64,000 nt of DNA from Macrolepiota albuminosa (taxonomy: Eukaryota > Basidiomycota > Agaricomycetes > Agaricales > Agaricaceae): contig JAMWFC010000115.1 in NCBI GenBank assembly GCA_027475525.1, positions 496,001 through 560,000 of the forward strand, written 5' to 3'. This document shows, piece after piece, positions 20,150 through 31,171 of this stretch. Position numbers and translations under genes: made by a program. How positions within the stretch are numbered: the stretch's first letter is position 1; every line of letters begins with the position of its first letter. The notes beneath the pieces are model-generated. The model saw only the letters and a list, made by a program, of their open reading frames with translations, had not been told where the DNA came from and searched no databases.

Positions 20150-22907
20150 TTGGCGACGATCACGGAGATGTAGCGCTAACGCTGGAATATGACCATTCAA
20201 CTGGTCTTGTAAATATTATATCTACCGCTTATCTTGACGAAGTTTTGCTTTCCTCTACCGTTACCGACGCTGAGCTTTCTCAGAAAAACCCAGATATTAC
20301 CGACTCAGCTCTAGCGTACTTATACCTTACCGCCTCTGAATCGTTTCAAAACATTGCGTCTACCGATACTTATCTCACTACTCTTCCCGGAGCCTCGGCT
20401 CCCGCCGTTCTTGGACTTGCCGCTCCTCAGGCTACAGTTCCCCTTTCCACCTCTGTATATAACCAAGCTAACGCTCCCAAAAGGAAAGGGGTTCAAGTTA
20501 AAAAGAAATATAAGCCAGTTGCGCTTAAAACAAAACCCATCGCTACGCACTCTCCCGAGACTTTCAGAATCGAGCGCCAGATTATTGGCGACCCTCTTGC
20601 CGACATGCCGACCTTGTCACCGAATCCGCCACCCTTTCAGCCCACAGGACGTTTTACCGAGGAACGCCAACAGCAGTTCGCCAAGGAGCACGACACAGGA
20701 TTTTTGACCAAAGATGAGTTGAACGTTCTTACCGATCTTGTCGCTAAGCAAGACAAAGCCTTCGCTTGGGAGGACTCCGAACGCGGCAGCCTACGTACAG
20801 ATTTCTTCCCGCCTGTTGTAATCCCGACTATTCCTCACGTGCCGTGGACTGAGCACAACCGACCGTTACCGCCTGGGATCGAAGCCGAGGTCTGTCAGAT
20901 TATTAGGACCAAGATACAGGCTGGCGTCTACGAGCCCTCAAACAGTTCTTACCGCTCCCGTTGGTTCTGTGTCCTCAAAAAGAACGGCAATCTACGCATA
21001 GTTCACAGTCTTGAGCCGCTGAATAGAGTAACCATACGACACTCTGGCGTACCGCCTTTCCCTGACCACTTTGCCGAGTCCTTTGCCGGGCGTATCTGTG
21101 GCGCCACCCTTGATCTCTACGTTGGCTACGACGAGCGCTTGATTCACCCTTCTTCCCGCGACCTCACTACGTTTCAAACTCCGTTTGGCGCACTGCGCCT
21201 AGTCACCTTACCGATGGGCTGGACAAACTCAGTCCCCATATTCCACGACGACATCACTTTCATCCTCCAACCCGAGATACCGCATAACGTCCTTAGCTTC
21301 ATCGACGACGTTGGCGTCAAAGGCCCCAAAGACTGGCGACTCGTAAACGGCTTACCGGCGACCCATCCCGACAACTCCAATATTCGCTTAGCGCTATGGG
21401 ACTTTTTCCAGCTGCTCAATCGAGTTCTCCAACGTATGAAGTATAGCGGTGGTACGTTTAGCGGTCACAAACTCCTCCTTTGCGCGCCAAGGTTCAAAAT
21501 ACTTGGTCACATCTGCACTCCCGACGGTCGCGTTCCCGACGAGTCTCGCTTAGCACTCTTGGAGCGCTGGGGTCCTTGCCGCGACTTATCTGAAGTTCGC
21601 GCCTTTCTTGGCACCGTTGGCGTTCTTAGGATATTCGTCAAAAACTTTGCCCATCGCGCACATGCTCTTAACCGACTCACCCGCGCCAACGAGCCCTTCG
21701 AATTTGGGCCAGACCAGGTCACTGCCCAACGCGACTTAGTAAAAGCCTTACAAGACGCCAAGCCCCTAGTTCCCATCGATTATACCTCTGCCGACCCTGT
21801 CATCTTGGCGGTGGATACCTCTTACATTGCCGTTGGCTACTTCTTGTGCCAATGCCTTAGCGACAATCGGAAACAGCGACGCTACAACCGCTTTGGGTCT
21901 ATCACGCTAAACGACAGAGAGTCTCGCTACAGCCAGCCTAAGCTAGAGCTCTATGGGCTTTTCAAAACCTTCCGGTCGCTAAAGATGTATTTGATTGGAG
22001 TACGGAACCTTATTGTTGAAGTCGACGCTAGGTACATCAAAGGCATGCTGCAGAATCCCGATATCCAGCCATCCGCTAGCATGAACCGGTGGGTAGTCGC
22101 TATCCTCATGTTTCACTTTGAGCTGGTACACGTCAAGAGCTCTTTCCACGGACCAGATGGACTTTCTAGGCGACCACGGCAGCTTGGCGACCCGGCAGCG
22201 GACCCACAGGCTGATAGCGATTTCGAGGACTGGATCGATAGACTACATGGTTTCGTGCACCTCATACAACAACCGATTTCCCTACTACGACGGCAACAGC
22301 CTACCAGCATCCTGTTACATCCCATCGTCCCTTACCGCCCTGAGATCTTTAGCGCACCCCTCACGTTCTACACGGCAAGCATCCTTAAACAAGACTCGCC
22401 ACCAGTAAAAGTCGTACAAGAACCCCAGTCGCTAAGAGAAGACAAAAGAAACCTGACCTACGATGCCGTTCCCCGTTCCGCCAAGGCAAAGGCGGAAGAC
22501 AGTCGCCTGTTAGTAGTCGAGCAATGGATACAAGACTTTAAGCGACCCCCAGACCTTACCGACGAACAATACGCGACCTTTATCCGATACGCTACCCTCT
22601 TCTTCTTTACCGACAACCGACTTTGGCGACGAAATCGAGATGGCGCTCACAAGCTGATCATCAAGCCAGAAGGTCGCTTACGAGTCTTGCGCGCTATGCA
22701 TGACGAGCTAGGTCATAGAGGTCTGTACGCTACTCGAGCTTCTCTGTTAGAACGATTCTGGTGGCCACACGCTAGTGCCGACATCGCCTGGTACATCAGG
22801 ACTTGCCACCTCTGCCAAATCCAACAAACACGCCAAGTACTCATACCGCCAACCGTTGCAACGCCAGCTCCCCTCTTCAGCAAAATCTACGTCGACACCA
22901 TGCATAT
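20077..22907 (+). CDS. Gypsy pol: reverse transcriptase, RNase H and start of integrase (cut by gap)
   Basis: An uninterrupted frame of more than 940 codons. RT motifs include RSRWFCVLKKNGNLRIVHSLEPLN, TPFGALRLVTLPMGWTNS and the catalytic FIDDVGV (near 21297). RNase H follows (PVILAVDTSYIAVGYFL, then PKLELYGLFKTFR). The integrase HHCC zinc finger is present (HDELGHRG ... CHLCQ, near 22710-22815) and the first part of the catalytic core begins (YVDTMH) before the gap. The lack of stops and the high CpG content mark this as the youngest retroelement in the window. The rest of integrase and the 3' LTR are not visible. Confidence 0.92.
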
Positions 22908-23007
22908 NNNNNNNNNNNNNNNNNNNNNNNNNNNNNNNNNNNNNNNNNNNNNNNNNNNNNNNNNNNNNNNNNNNNNNNNNNNNNNNNNNNNNNNNNNNNN
23001 NNNNNNN
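22908..23007. other. Assembly gap of exactly 100 N
   Basis: 100 consecutive N, a conventional placeholder, so the real length is unknown. It cuts the integrase coding region. The sequence after it is not recognisable as the rest of the element. Confidence 0.98.
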
Positions 23008-23331
23008 TTGTAGTCCGCTGCGGCATTGTACGGCAGAAGTGAAAAAAGCATGACAAACCCTCAAATTGTCGCTGAGAAGGGACTCGATAGTTTCTACATA
23101 TTTTTCTTCAGTTCAACCTCGTATGTCTTACAATACACAGTTTAGGATGAACTAGTAAAAAATCTCATGAGAGAGAGCCATAATTGCTGTTACATCAAAA
23201 GGTGTCGACTGAGGGGGCCTGTCGACTGCACCGTAGGGCATAGTATGATGACTGCTGGAACCATGGTAGTGGCAACAAAATTGAATTAGAGGACACTGAA
23301 AAGCATCAGCCATCAAGAAGATTAAGACCAA
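23008..23331. other. Sequence after the gap; contains the second 44-bp inverted arm
   Basis: No gene was recognised. 23203-23246 is the exact reverse complement of 14920-14963. Confidence 0.5.
23203..23246 (-). repeat. 44-bp repeat, arm 2 of a distant inverted pair
   Basis: Exact reverse complement of 14920-14963. Confidence 0.85.
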
Positions 23332-24120
23332 GTGATTCATGATAAGCAGCCTGGTAAATCCACTCTCTCTATAGCAGAATTAATTTTTAAAAAAAAATCC
23401 ATAGATCTTGCTGAAGAACTTGTCTCAGCTGGATATAAATTCACTTCCATGGATATTGAAGAAGGAGAATCAATTCTAGATGATGTACAAGACAATAATG
23501 AGACTGCTGCTACTGCTTGTATACATGCACAGGCAATCTTAGATGCCTATGATTCTGATCAAGATGCATTCCCAGAAGATGAAAATGAACTGCTGTCTAA
23601 GGCTCATTTTGAGAGTCTCCAGATTTCACAAGAACATATTCACTTGATACAGAATGCCACACTAGATGATAACAAACTTGACAATGAAACTTTACACTGT
23701 CTTTGAAATCCTTTTGAAGGGCCTGTGGATATCAATAATTCTGATGATAGGCTTTCACTTGAAATTTTTGCAACAACAAATTCTAGTGAAGCCACATATA
23801 ATCAATGGTGTGCTGCTACAATGTTATCCTGAAATATCCTGAAAGCAAGATGCTTACATTCTATAAAGTTAAGCAACTCATTGGCAATGCCAGTAGTGTT
23901 GTTCCAGTTATAGATGACATGTGCATCAATTTCTGCCATGCTTTTACTGGCTCTTTTACAGACCTTGATGCTTGCAGTATCTGCCAAGAGCCACAATATG
24001 ATCTTGATCAACTTTGGAAACATAATAAAAAATGCCTTGACAACAAGCATGTACTTTTCCTCTGGGACCCCTGTCAGGAGACCAGTTTCCAGACTATGTC
24101 CAACTCAATTCTGAGCTTAG
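23332..24120 (+). pseudogene. Fragment of a Plavaka-like (CMC/EnSpm) transposase
   Basis: A 124-codon frame (23332-23706), then pieces in shifted frames. These include EATYNQWCAATML, MLTFYKVKQLIGNAS, DMCINFCHAFTGSFTDLDACSICQEPQYDLDQL and an LWDPCQETSF-like segment. The Cys-rich order (CINxCHAFTGPFxxLDxCxxCxEPRYD) matches my memory of transposase-linked proteins abundant in Agaricomycetes. The frame is broken by at least one shift near 23830 and a stop near 24123. No terminal repeats were identified. Confidence 0.55.
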
Positions 24121-24740
24121 TCTAATGACATGCCTACTTTTAGCACATCGAAATAACTGCTCAGCCCATTCTATCTCCTTTCATCTTTTAGTAGTCAGCC
24201 TGGATGAGTAATATGCATAGACCTTACTCAGCATTGATTATTGTTAGTCATACTCCATTACATACCAGGGCCTGATTAGTTAAACAGTGATGTAGTATAT
24301 AAAGGCACAGACATTAAGCATTCCCTTTACAACCCTAAATTCAAACACTATAGTGATCCACAAAAGGAGCTGAGAAAATTACCTTGATACAAAGATCCAA
24401 GACATCTTTGAGCTACTTGACAGTCTTGAAGATGATGATGCTGGTAACATGATATGTTCTGTAGAAGTGACTTTATTGAGTTTGCAGGATGAATTTAGAT
24501 CACTAGCAAAAACACAATGATTTCATTCTCAATTGATGGTATACAGCTCTATCAAAATAAAAAATCTGATACTTGAATTGCTAGCTAGAAGATTGAAAAT
24601 TACTTGTCTAATCTGTGCTTTAAATAAAGGAACTAGCTTCTATCTCATATTATTCCTGGCCCAAACATCTGATAGGACTGAGAGATATATTACTTACTGC
24701 ATACTAGAACTCACAATCAAAACCAATCCCACAAAAGGAT
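24121..24740. other. Decayed mobile-element sequence
   Basis: Short pieces such as SLYNPKFKHYSDPQKELRKL and DEFRSL suggest more transposon coding debris, but no domain could be named. Confidence 0.35.
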
Positions 24741-25840
24741 GAATACTTCATGCAGGACAAATTATATTGAAAGGTGCTTGGTACTCTCAACCATATCACT
24801 AATGGAACCCATCCTGACATTGCCTTTGCCATCATGGTTTTGATGTGGTATGCAAAAGATCCTTGACCAGTACACTGGCACCTTGTCCAACATGACTTAG
24901 CATACTTAAAGGCCACCAGGAACTTAGTGACCTCATTTCTTCCTTCTTTCACTCCTTATCTCTTCACTCTCCTTTCATTCATTCTCTGATTTCCTCTGAC
25001 ATTATCTTATTTTACTGTTTCTATTCTTTCAACACTATCTGTTAGTACTATTCTCAGCTCTTGAGGTGCTCTGGTTCTTTAGCTACCATTCAGACAAGTG
25101 TGGGCCCTTCAGCACCGCTTTCAGACCACTTACATAAGCCAGAGTTTGCCAGAGTTTGCCCCTTATTTGTGCAATTGTTTGTGTAGGCAATTTTTGAGTT
25201 TTTAAGGTTTTGTTGTACTGTACAGTTGTTTCCCACACTTCAGAGGCCCCAGAAGCGTCCAACCTGGCATAGGAAATTCCTAGACTTGTTCTCTTTGGAT
25301 CTCCCTCTGCCAGGTAAGTAGATATCATGATATTGTCCTATATATTCTAATACACTTTGGATCTCCCTCTGCCAGCTGTGTGACTGAGCTACAGCCTCCA
25401 GAGGTTGCCCTTACACAATCAGCTTCTCAGACTCATTTTATGCAAATGACATCAGCCAGTTACATGTTTATAATGGCAGGAGGATGTGTCAGCTGGAAGG
25501 CAAAAACACAAGATCAAGTCAGTACATCAATGGGCCAAGCTGAATAAATTGAAGTTTTTGAGGCTGGAAAGCAAGCAATGTGGATGTACTCATAGCTTGC
25601 TGAAGTGGATATTTGGGTGGGCAGACCACTTTGTATTGGATGTGATAGTAATACTGCTATCACATCAACTAAGAACACCAGTGATCATAGCAAGGTTAAA
25701 CACCTTGACATCAAAGTCTATTAGATTCACAAAGCTGTGGCATATAAGGACATATTTGTTGATCCAATATTGTTGGAAGAAAACATTGCAGACTTGTTCA
25801 CCAAGGCTCTCATCTAAAACTAGAAAAACTTATTGCTGAT
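24741..25840 (+). pseudogene. Copia reverse transcriptase C-terminus and RNase H, split by an LTR
   Basis: 24741-24925 reads (with stops) YKVLGTLNHITNGTHPDIAFAI...DLAYLKATRNL, the end of the Ty1/Copia RT. After the LTR insert, 25420-25840 carries the Copia RNase H region (YMFIMAGGCVSWKAKTQDQV, then HIRTYLL and DLFTKALI near the end in a second frame). Stops and shifts make it non-functional. The 3' LTR follows at 25917. Confidence 0.75.
24925..25415 (-). mobile_element. Solo LTR, family A copy 3, 5' end eroded
   Basis: Alignable with the LTRs at 957 and 45319 from CCTCATTTCTTCC to the end GTTGCCCTTACA, including the internal 21-bp repeat pair. The first bases differ (AGTGACCTCATT where the family has GGGGACTCCTCATT) and no clear target duplication was found. 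It lies inside Copia RT/RNase H coding sequence. Confidence 0.75.
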
Positions 25841-25916
25841 TTGGATATGGTTCAATTGAACTAATGACGTATACTAATATACATAAAAATCAATGAGAAT
25901 ATGAGTTCAGGGGGAG

Positions 25917-26128
25917 TGTTGAGCATTAGAACTCTTTCTCTATTTTGTCATATTTACTTATTCATACTAACTATTAATACTTACAATTTTTGGCTTTCCT
26001 GCTCTATTCACACCTCAGTTGTTTACCACTATAATTACACCTGAGGTGTGTATATTCTAATATTATAAATCCCATCTCATACTTACATTGTACTCTACAA
26101 TATATTCAACTTACATCTACTTACAACA
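25917..26128 (+). mobile_element. Copia 3' LTR with polypurine tract
   Basis: A 212-bp segment from TGTTGAGCATTAG to CTTACAACA, with TGTTG/CAACA ends. It is preceded immediately by a polypurine tract (CAGGGGGAG, 25908-25916). Its position downstream of RNase H fits the Copia order. Sequence after 26128 repeats parts of the LTR (CAGTTGTTTACCACTA), so a second partial copy may follow. Confidence 0.7.
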
Positions 26129-26531
26129 GGTAGAGTACCAATTCAGTTGTTTACCACTACATTGGTTACACCTGAGTATATGTCTACTTACGACAATTTT
26201 TATAACTCCTTCTAAATTTTTTGTTGCTCCATGTAGAAATGAAAATTACAGTCACTACAGACTTGTTCTCAAATGATTACATAAGTGTGTGTCCCCATGT
26301 TTTTATTATTATTATTGTATCATATGTAATACATACATAATAAAAGAAAAAGGAAAATATAAGAGTCGGGGACCGGCGCATGCGCCACTACGATAGCATT
26401 GTGAGTCTGATCCTGTACTTAGTTTTATTCAAAAAATTATCATTCCTGAGATATCAAATTGGAGGATTTTGCTTGTCCGCGACTGTACAAAGGACGTGTG
26501 ACCGTGACACTCTCCTTACGTTCCTCCCTAC
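26129..26531. other. Transition from transposon debris to gene region
   Basis: Partial LTR-like repetition to about 26210, an ATT microsatellite near 26303, then a shift to CpG-containing sequence at about 26370. No gene seen. Confidence 0.45.
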
Positions 26532-26600
26532 GCCATTGATCCTAAGTTTAGGTTAGACTTGATCGCCCCTTGGCCATCGGCCATGGACTTCAACTTCAAC
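26532..26600 (+). promoter_or_regulatory. Cyclase gene 5' flank shared with 14598-14685
   Basis: The segment beginning CCATTGATCCTAAGTTTAGG and ending in the first codons of the cyclase gene is the parent of, or sister to, the fragment beside the dioxygenase gene. Confidence 0.6.
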
Positions 26601-27988
26601 TCCAACTCGACGGTGCCTGTACATCACGTTCTCTCAGGCTCGTTCCGCTCAGTGTCCCTCTTCCTGCTTGCGTTCTCGCCCCTGCAGCGGACTCTCGAGC
26701 TCGTTCAGACCGTACATGCATTCGGACCGCACCAGTACCTCGCGACGAGCCCGCGCAAGGACCGGATCTACACAACGAGCTGGGCACTCCCGCCTGTCCT
26801 CTCGAGCTGGTCATTCGAGGACGGAAGAATCCAGCACGTAAACAGCGTTCCTATCAGTTCAGTTTGTCCCCTCGTCCCGATCAGCCGTTTAAACTCCCCA
26901 CTGACGGGGTCACGCAATCGACATTCGCAGCTGCGACATCGTCGTATATCACATTACCGCCCCCGTTCACACACGCCTACTCTGCTGGGGGACCCACAGG
27001 CGAAGTGCACGCGCTCGACCCCACGTCCGGTGCGCTCAGCGATAAGTTACAACAACTCCTTTTCGTGCCTGAGGACGAACTGGGGAAGGCAGACAAGACG
27101 AGGGCGGCTTTGCGTTATGGATCGCATGCCGTTGAGTTCTCCTCGTCTGGCTACGCATTCATTCCTGTCCTAGGCACCGACTCGATTGAGATGTACACTC
27201 GGGATTCGTCAACGGGTCTTTTGACACATGTTGCGAGTGTCCCTTCCCCCCGTGGACCTGACGCGCACGATGGTCCGCGGCACGTCAAGATCCATCCGAA
27301 CGGACGTGTATTGTATTGCGTTACCGAACACTGTGAGTACAACACTTCCTACCCAGCCTTAACTCCCCCCTATCACAATACACACACACACACACAATAC
27401 ACAAAAACTGACCAACCTCCACAAGCCAACCTCGTCGATGCGTACGAAATAACCTCAACGGGACTCGACCACGTATCCACGCGCTCTCTCCTCCCGCCCT
27501 CCTCGACCTCGACGCCCCTCCCGCGCTCCTCCTTCCGCGGGGACACCCTCCTCCTCTCGCCCTCGACGCCGACACACCCCGCCCCGCGCGCGCTCTTCGC
27601 CACTACGCGCGGCGCTGCGTCTTCCACGCGCGGGTGGCTCGCCGTGTTCCGCCTTGACGCGGACGGGATGTTCGTCGATGTCGATGTCGATGGCGATGAC
27701 TTTGATGCGTCGGGTGGGTCGGAGTATTGGGAGACGCCGACGTCGGGGGGGAAGGCGAATGCGTTGGATGTTCTGAGGAAGGATGTAGAAGGCGAGGGGG
27801 AAGGGGAAGGGGTGTGGATACTACTGACGGACGATGATGATGGTGCGGCTGGAGAGGGCGGTGGAGGTGTTAGGGTGTTAGAGTGGGATGGGTGGAATAA
27901 GGGCGGGGTTAGAGTCGTTGCGGGGTGGCCGAGGTCGGGAGAGGGGGAGTTGATGAGTGGTGGGAGTCATGCTGTTTGGTTGGATTGA
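26583..27988 (+). CDS. Carboxy-cis,cis-muconate cyclase
   Basis: Three exons (26583-26856, 26931-27332, 27426-27988) give 412 residues. Phases agree, and splicing restores conserved strings (HVNSVPI-T-ATSSYI; CVTEH-SNLVDAYEI). The family is the seven-bladed beta-propeller lactonising enzyme of the 3-oxoadipate pathway, which cyclises 3-carboxy-cis,cis-muconate. Supporting motifs are HHVLSGSFR, GPHQYLATSP, YSAGGPTGEVHALDP, LRYGSHAVEFS, DGPRHVKIHPNGRVLY, LFATTRG, ETPTSGGKANALDV, WILLTDD and GGSHAVWLD at the C-terminus. No signal peptide is seen, so it is probably cytosolic. A CA repeat lies in the second intron. An Asp/Gly-rich expansion (FVDVDVDGDDFD) is species-specific. The protein is intact, and its product chemistry fits the dioxygenase at 12998-14455. 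Confidence 0.92.
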
Positions 27989-29319
27989 TGTCGGGAGAGG
28001 TCCTTTTCTGATTGTTGTTGTGATAATCGTAGTATTCAGTTTATGGTTCGAAACTGGGTCATGCCCTCACCATGTCCGAGTCAAGCCCGACCAAGTCCCA
28101 CCTCCACCACACGAGATGTCCTACCAGAGCTCAGTCCACGGTCGGTCATGTTTACCGGTCTCGCAATGAATCTCCGTTGTGCTGCCTCCCGAGGGAAACA
28201 CAACTTCAAAAACGAGCGGATAAACCAACATGCAGAGGAAGCCCCAGACAAACAAACCATATGCGAAGGCAAAATCAAGGAAGCGATTAAAACAAGGACA
28301 TAGATCGTCGGTCCAATCCCGGGTCTCCTTCTACTTCATCCACGCCAGTCCTCTCCGAGTCAACCTCATACAGCCAGACCCAACCTTTGATTCCTGATCT
28401 CCCTGGTTCATCTTCCTCATCCGAACCTTGCGCCTCAGTCTCTCAAGCATGACCGCGTCAAGCAATATCACGGTACGGAGTTGGTGGCCACACTCGCTCA
28501 TAAACGCGCTATAGTCCCGGAGCCACCGAAAAAAGACGAAGAAAACCACGCACCTGTCAGAAATGTGGACAAGAAGAATGTCAAGGTAGGAAGGAGGTAA
28601 GACGACACAAGGAACCAGCACCCCTTATGTAAGCAGATAATGTCGCCCTCAATATTGTCAAGCACAATCAAGTTTAGATATCTTCAAGTCATAGAATATA
28701 GTGTAAGGATCCTAGTCTACAAGTTCTATGTACAATCTTATTTCAATGTCAAGAACTCATGATGCTATTGGTTGAAAATTTTTCAAAAGATAAATCTTCA
28801 TAAAATTGTCTGTAATGTCCAGAGGAGGAACCGGTTTTTATTTTTCTAAAGGAGCTATTTTTTACACAATACACATCTTGAGCCCTTGTGTCCTAGCCCC
28901 TGCAGTATGCAAAAGTGTGGTAATTATGGACTCATTCAGGTATTCTGGCCAGATGCCTTTTCAAGCATGCTGGTTATGCCTTGTAGCCACTTTTACTACA
29001 ATTTGATCCTTTGGAGTTCATACTACTTCCCATAGGTACATCTGTAGCTATCTGCCATTAATGTGCCTTTTCAATTTCTAAACCCTTCTGCTTTCAGCAA
29101 TGCTTGCCAGTATTGCTGGCTGAGGCTCCATAACTCTAACCCCCCCTCCACACCCAGATCAGTATTCTTCAGAAAGCACAACCTCCTGTGATGCATGAGC
29201 AGTTCCAAGGTCTACTTTAGTAGACCAAGGTTTTACTACCTGCTTTGGCATGCATTTTGTCCTCAAAATTTGTGCCCCTCATGTGATCTCAGCCATTGCC
29301 ATGTCTCTTCCTTTACTGG
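27989..29319. other. Intergenic, grading into CpG-poor debris
   Basis: Cyclase 3' flank, then sequence without a confident gene. CpG falls sharply after about 28.64 kb. A 96-codon minus frame at 28331-28621 has no recognisable features. Confidence 0.4.
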
Positions 29320-29545
29320 CTATGTCCTTGATATTTGCTCCCTTTCAGCTATCTTCACCAGCTATTACTACTGGCTATTACTACCATGCCCTCAATATTT
29401 GCTCCCTTTCAGCTATCTTTACCAGCTATTACTACCATGTCCTCAAAATTTGCTTCCTTTCGGCTATCTTTACCAGCTATTACTACCCATGTCCTCAAAA
29501 TTTGCTTCCTTTCGGCTATCTCTACCAGCTATTATGTCCAACCTT
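29320..29545. repeat. ~57-bp tandem repeat, about four units
   Basis: Units share ATTTGCT.CCTTTC.GCTATCT, then ACCAGCTATTA, then CCATG.CCTCAA. The units are more alike toward the 3' end. Confidence 0.8.
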
Positions 29546-30204
29546 ATATTGAAAAATCATACTTGCATTTTCTTTATATACACATATATATAATTTTCTT
29601 GTGTTGAGCACATTATTGTTTATTTATTTCACCAAGTTGAGGGATTATATTTGCTCATATGTATATATACAAATGGGTGTTTTTTTAAAAATTTATTTTG
29701 CTTTTATTTTGCTTTTGCTTTTGCCTTTATTTTTATTTTTTGTTTATTTATTTTTTATGATGTATGTAATTTGTTATGTTTTCTGTCAGATGTGCCCAGT
29801 CTTGTGATGATTTCATTATTTCTTTGCTCTAGCAGTTGTTTACATCATCAATAGTAAATTGTTGTATTACAATAACATCATCAGCCTATGTTAGATAGGT
29901 AGCTATTGACTTGTCAGCAGTAATGAAACATTATTGAACTAATGAGCTGATGAACACCAAAAGTGAGAAAGTATGAAAGTGAATAAATATGTACAAGTTG
30001 GGGTCACATTAAAAGAAAATAGAAATAAATTCCCATGTAGACCTACTTGTTATATAAGCTAATATTATGTAAGATGCTGCTCTGTAAGCTGTCACTCTAG
30101 CTGCAGTTGTTTTTTTATGATATTAGAGTCTAAGTAGTTGCAGGCAAATACAGTTTATTCAGTAATATGATAATATTGTAAAATTACAAAAGTGACTAAA
30201 ATGA
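29546..30204. other. AT-rich sequence, no gene seen
   Basis: Long T-rich runs (29690-29760); no supportable gene. Confidence 0.4.
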
Positions 30205-30209
30205 GAAGG

Positions 30210-30442
30210 TGTAGCATAGTGCACTATGTGGCCATGGCCACATAGCTCTTAGTTAGTAGACTTGGATAAAACTATATTATATTATTATAATATAATTCTA
30301 TTTGCATAAATATAAATATGTACTTACTTGCTGCTTATTAAGCAGCTTATTTTTGTTCTAAACTACATAGTATCAATAGACCAGACTGGTCAGATTCTGT
30401 GTGTGTGAATACTAAGCTTTTACACTCTATAACTTCATTACA
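30210..30442 (+). repeat. 5' LTR, family D
   Basis: TGTAGCATAG...TTCATTACA. It contains a 22-bp perfect palindrome around GGCCATGGCC (30224-30245), GCTGCTTATTAAGCAGC (30330-30346) and GACCAGACTGGTC (30379-30391). Confidence 0.85.
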
Positions 30443-31171
30443 TTTTTTTGAATCCACCAGCTAAGATCTATCCATTTGTGGCGCTACTATTTAGCACTTC
30501 TCCTTATGATTGTAGCTAACAGCCACCTGTCAATGGCAACCTGCAGCATATGGGTGATGGCAACCAATAGTGACTCTAAAACTACTTAGAAATTGTACAA
30601 GTCTGCTTACTTTTTGATGTAATCTGATTGGTCAGGCCACTCTGGAGTATGGTCTGAAAATCATCAACAGATGCCATGAGTGCTAATCCTGATGCTAAAC
30701 ATTGTACCATTATCTGATAGATTTAAATGTTGGGTTTGCATGTATCCTGTCTCGTCGTCATTGATTCTTTTAAACTTCTGATTGAGGTGCCTTGGTGATT
30801 GACAGCGCCTACTGTTTAACCTCTTTTGCTATTGATCAGAGTTTGGTCAGAGTCAACTCCCTGCTATTGTGCTTAGCGCTATGAGTTCTGGGCCTCCTAA
30901 TTCTTAAAGTAGATGGATAGAGTGTGCTGAAGGACTGATAACTGGTGATTAAGGTAAATGGGTAAGCCCTGCAATAGAGTGCCAGAGCTAGGGCTGCTCT
31001 GTATCCAAACTGGTCGTTAGAGTCTCAAGTATGTCAAGTGTCGGTCAACCTATAATGTTTCTTGATGCGCTCAGTCCAAGTAGAAGCCTATCACTGGTTA
31101 TGCAGTTGCCAGGAGGACTTTGACAGTCCAGCCAGTTGGCTGTCAAAGGGCCTCCTGATGAGGCTAAGTAG
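30443..31171 (+). other. Leader of the 12.2-kb element
   Basis: Non-coding leader between the 5' LTR and the first gag-like frame. No clear tRNA-complementary TGG site directly follows the LTR. Confidence 0.4.

Noticed and set aside
22747..23064. ORFs running through the N gap
   Set aside because: Their continuity is an artefact of unknown bases.
28331..28621. 96-codon minus-strand ORF downstream of the cyclase gene
   Set aside because: No domain, no convincing splice partners; probably chance.
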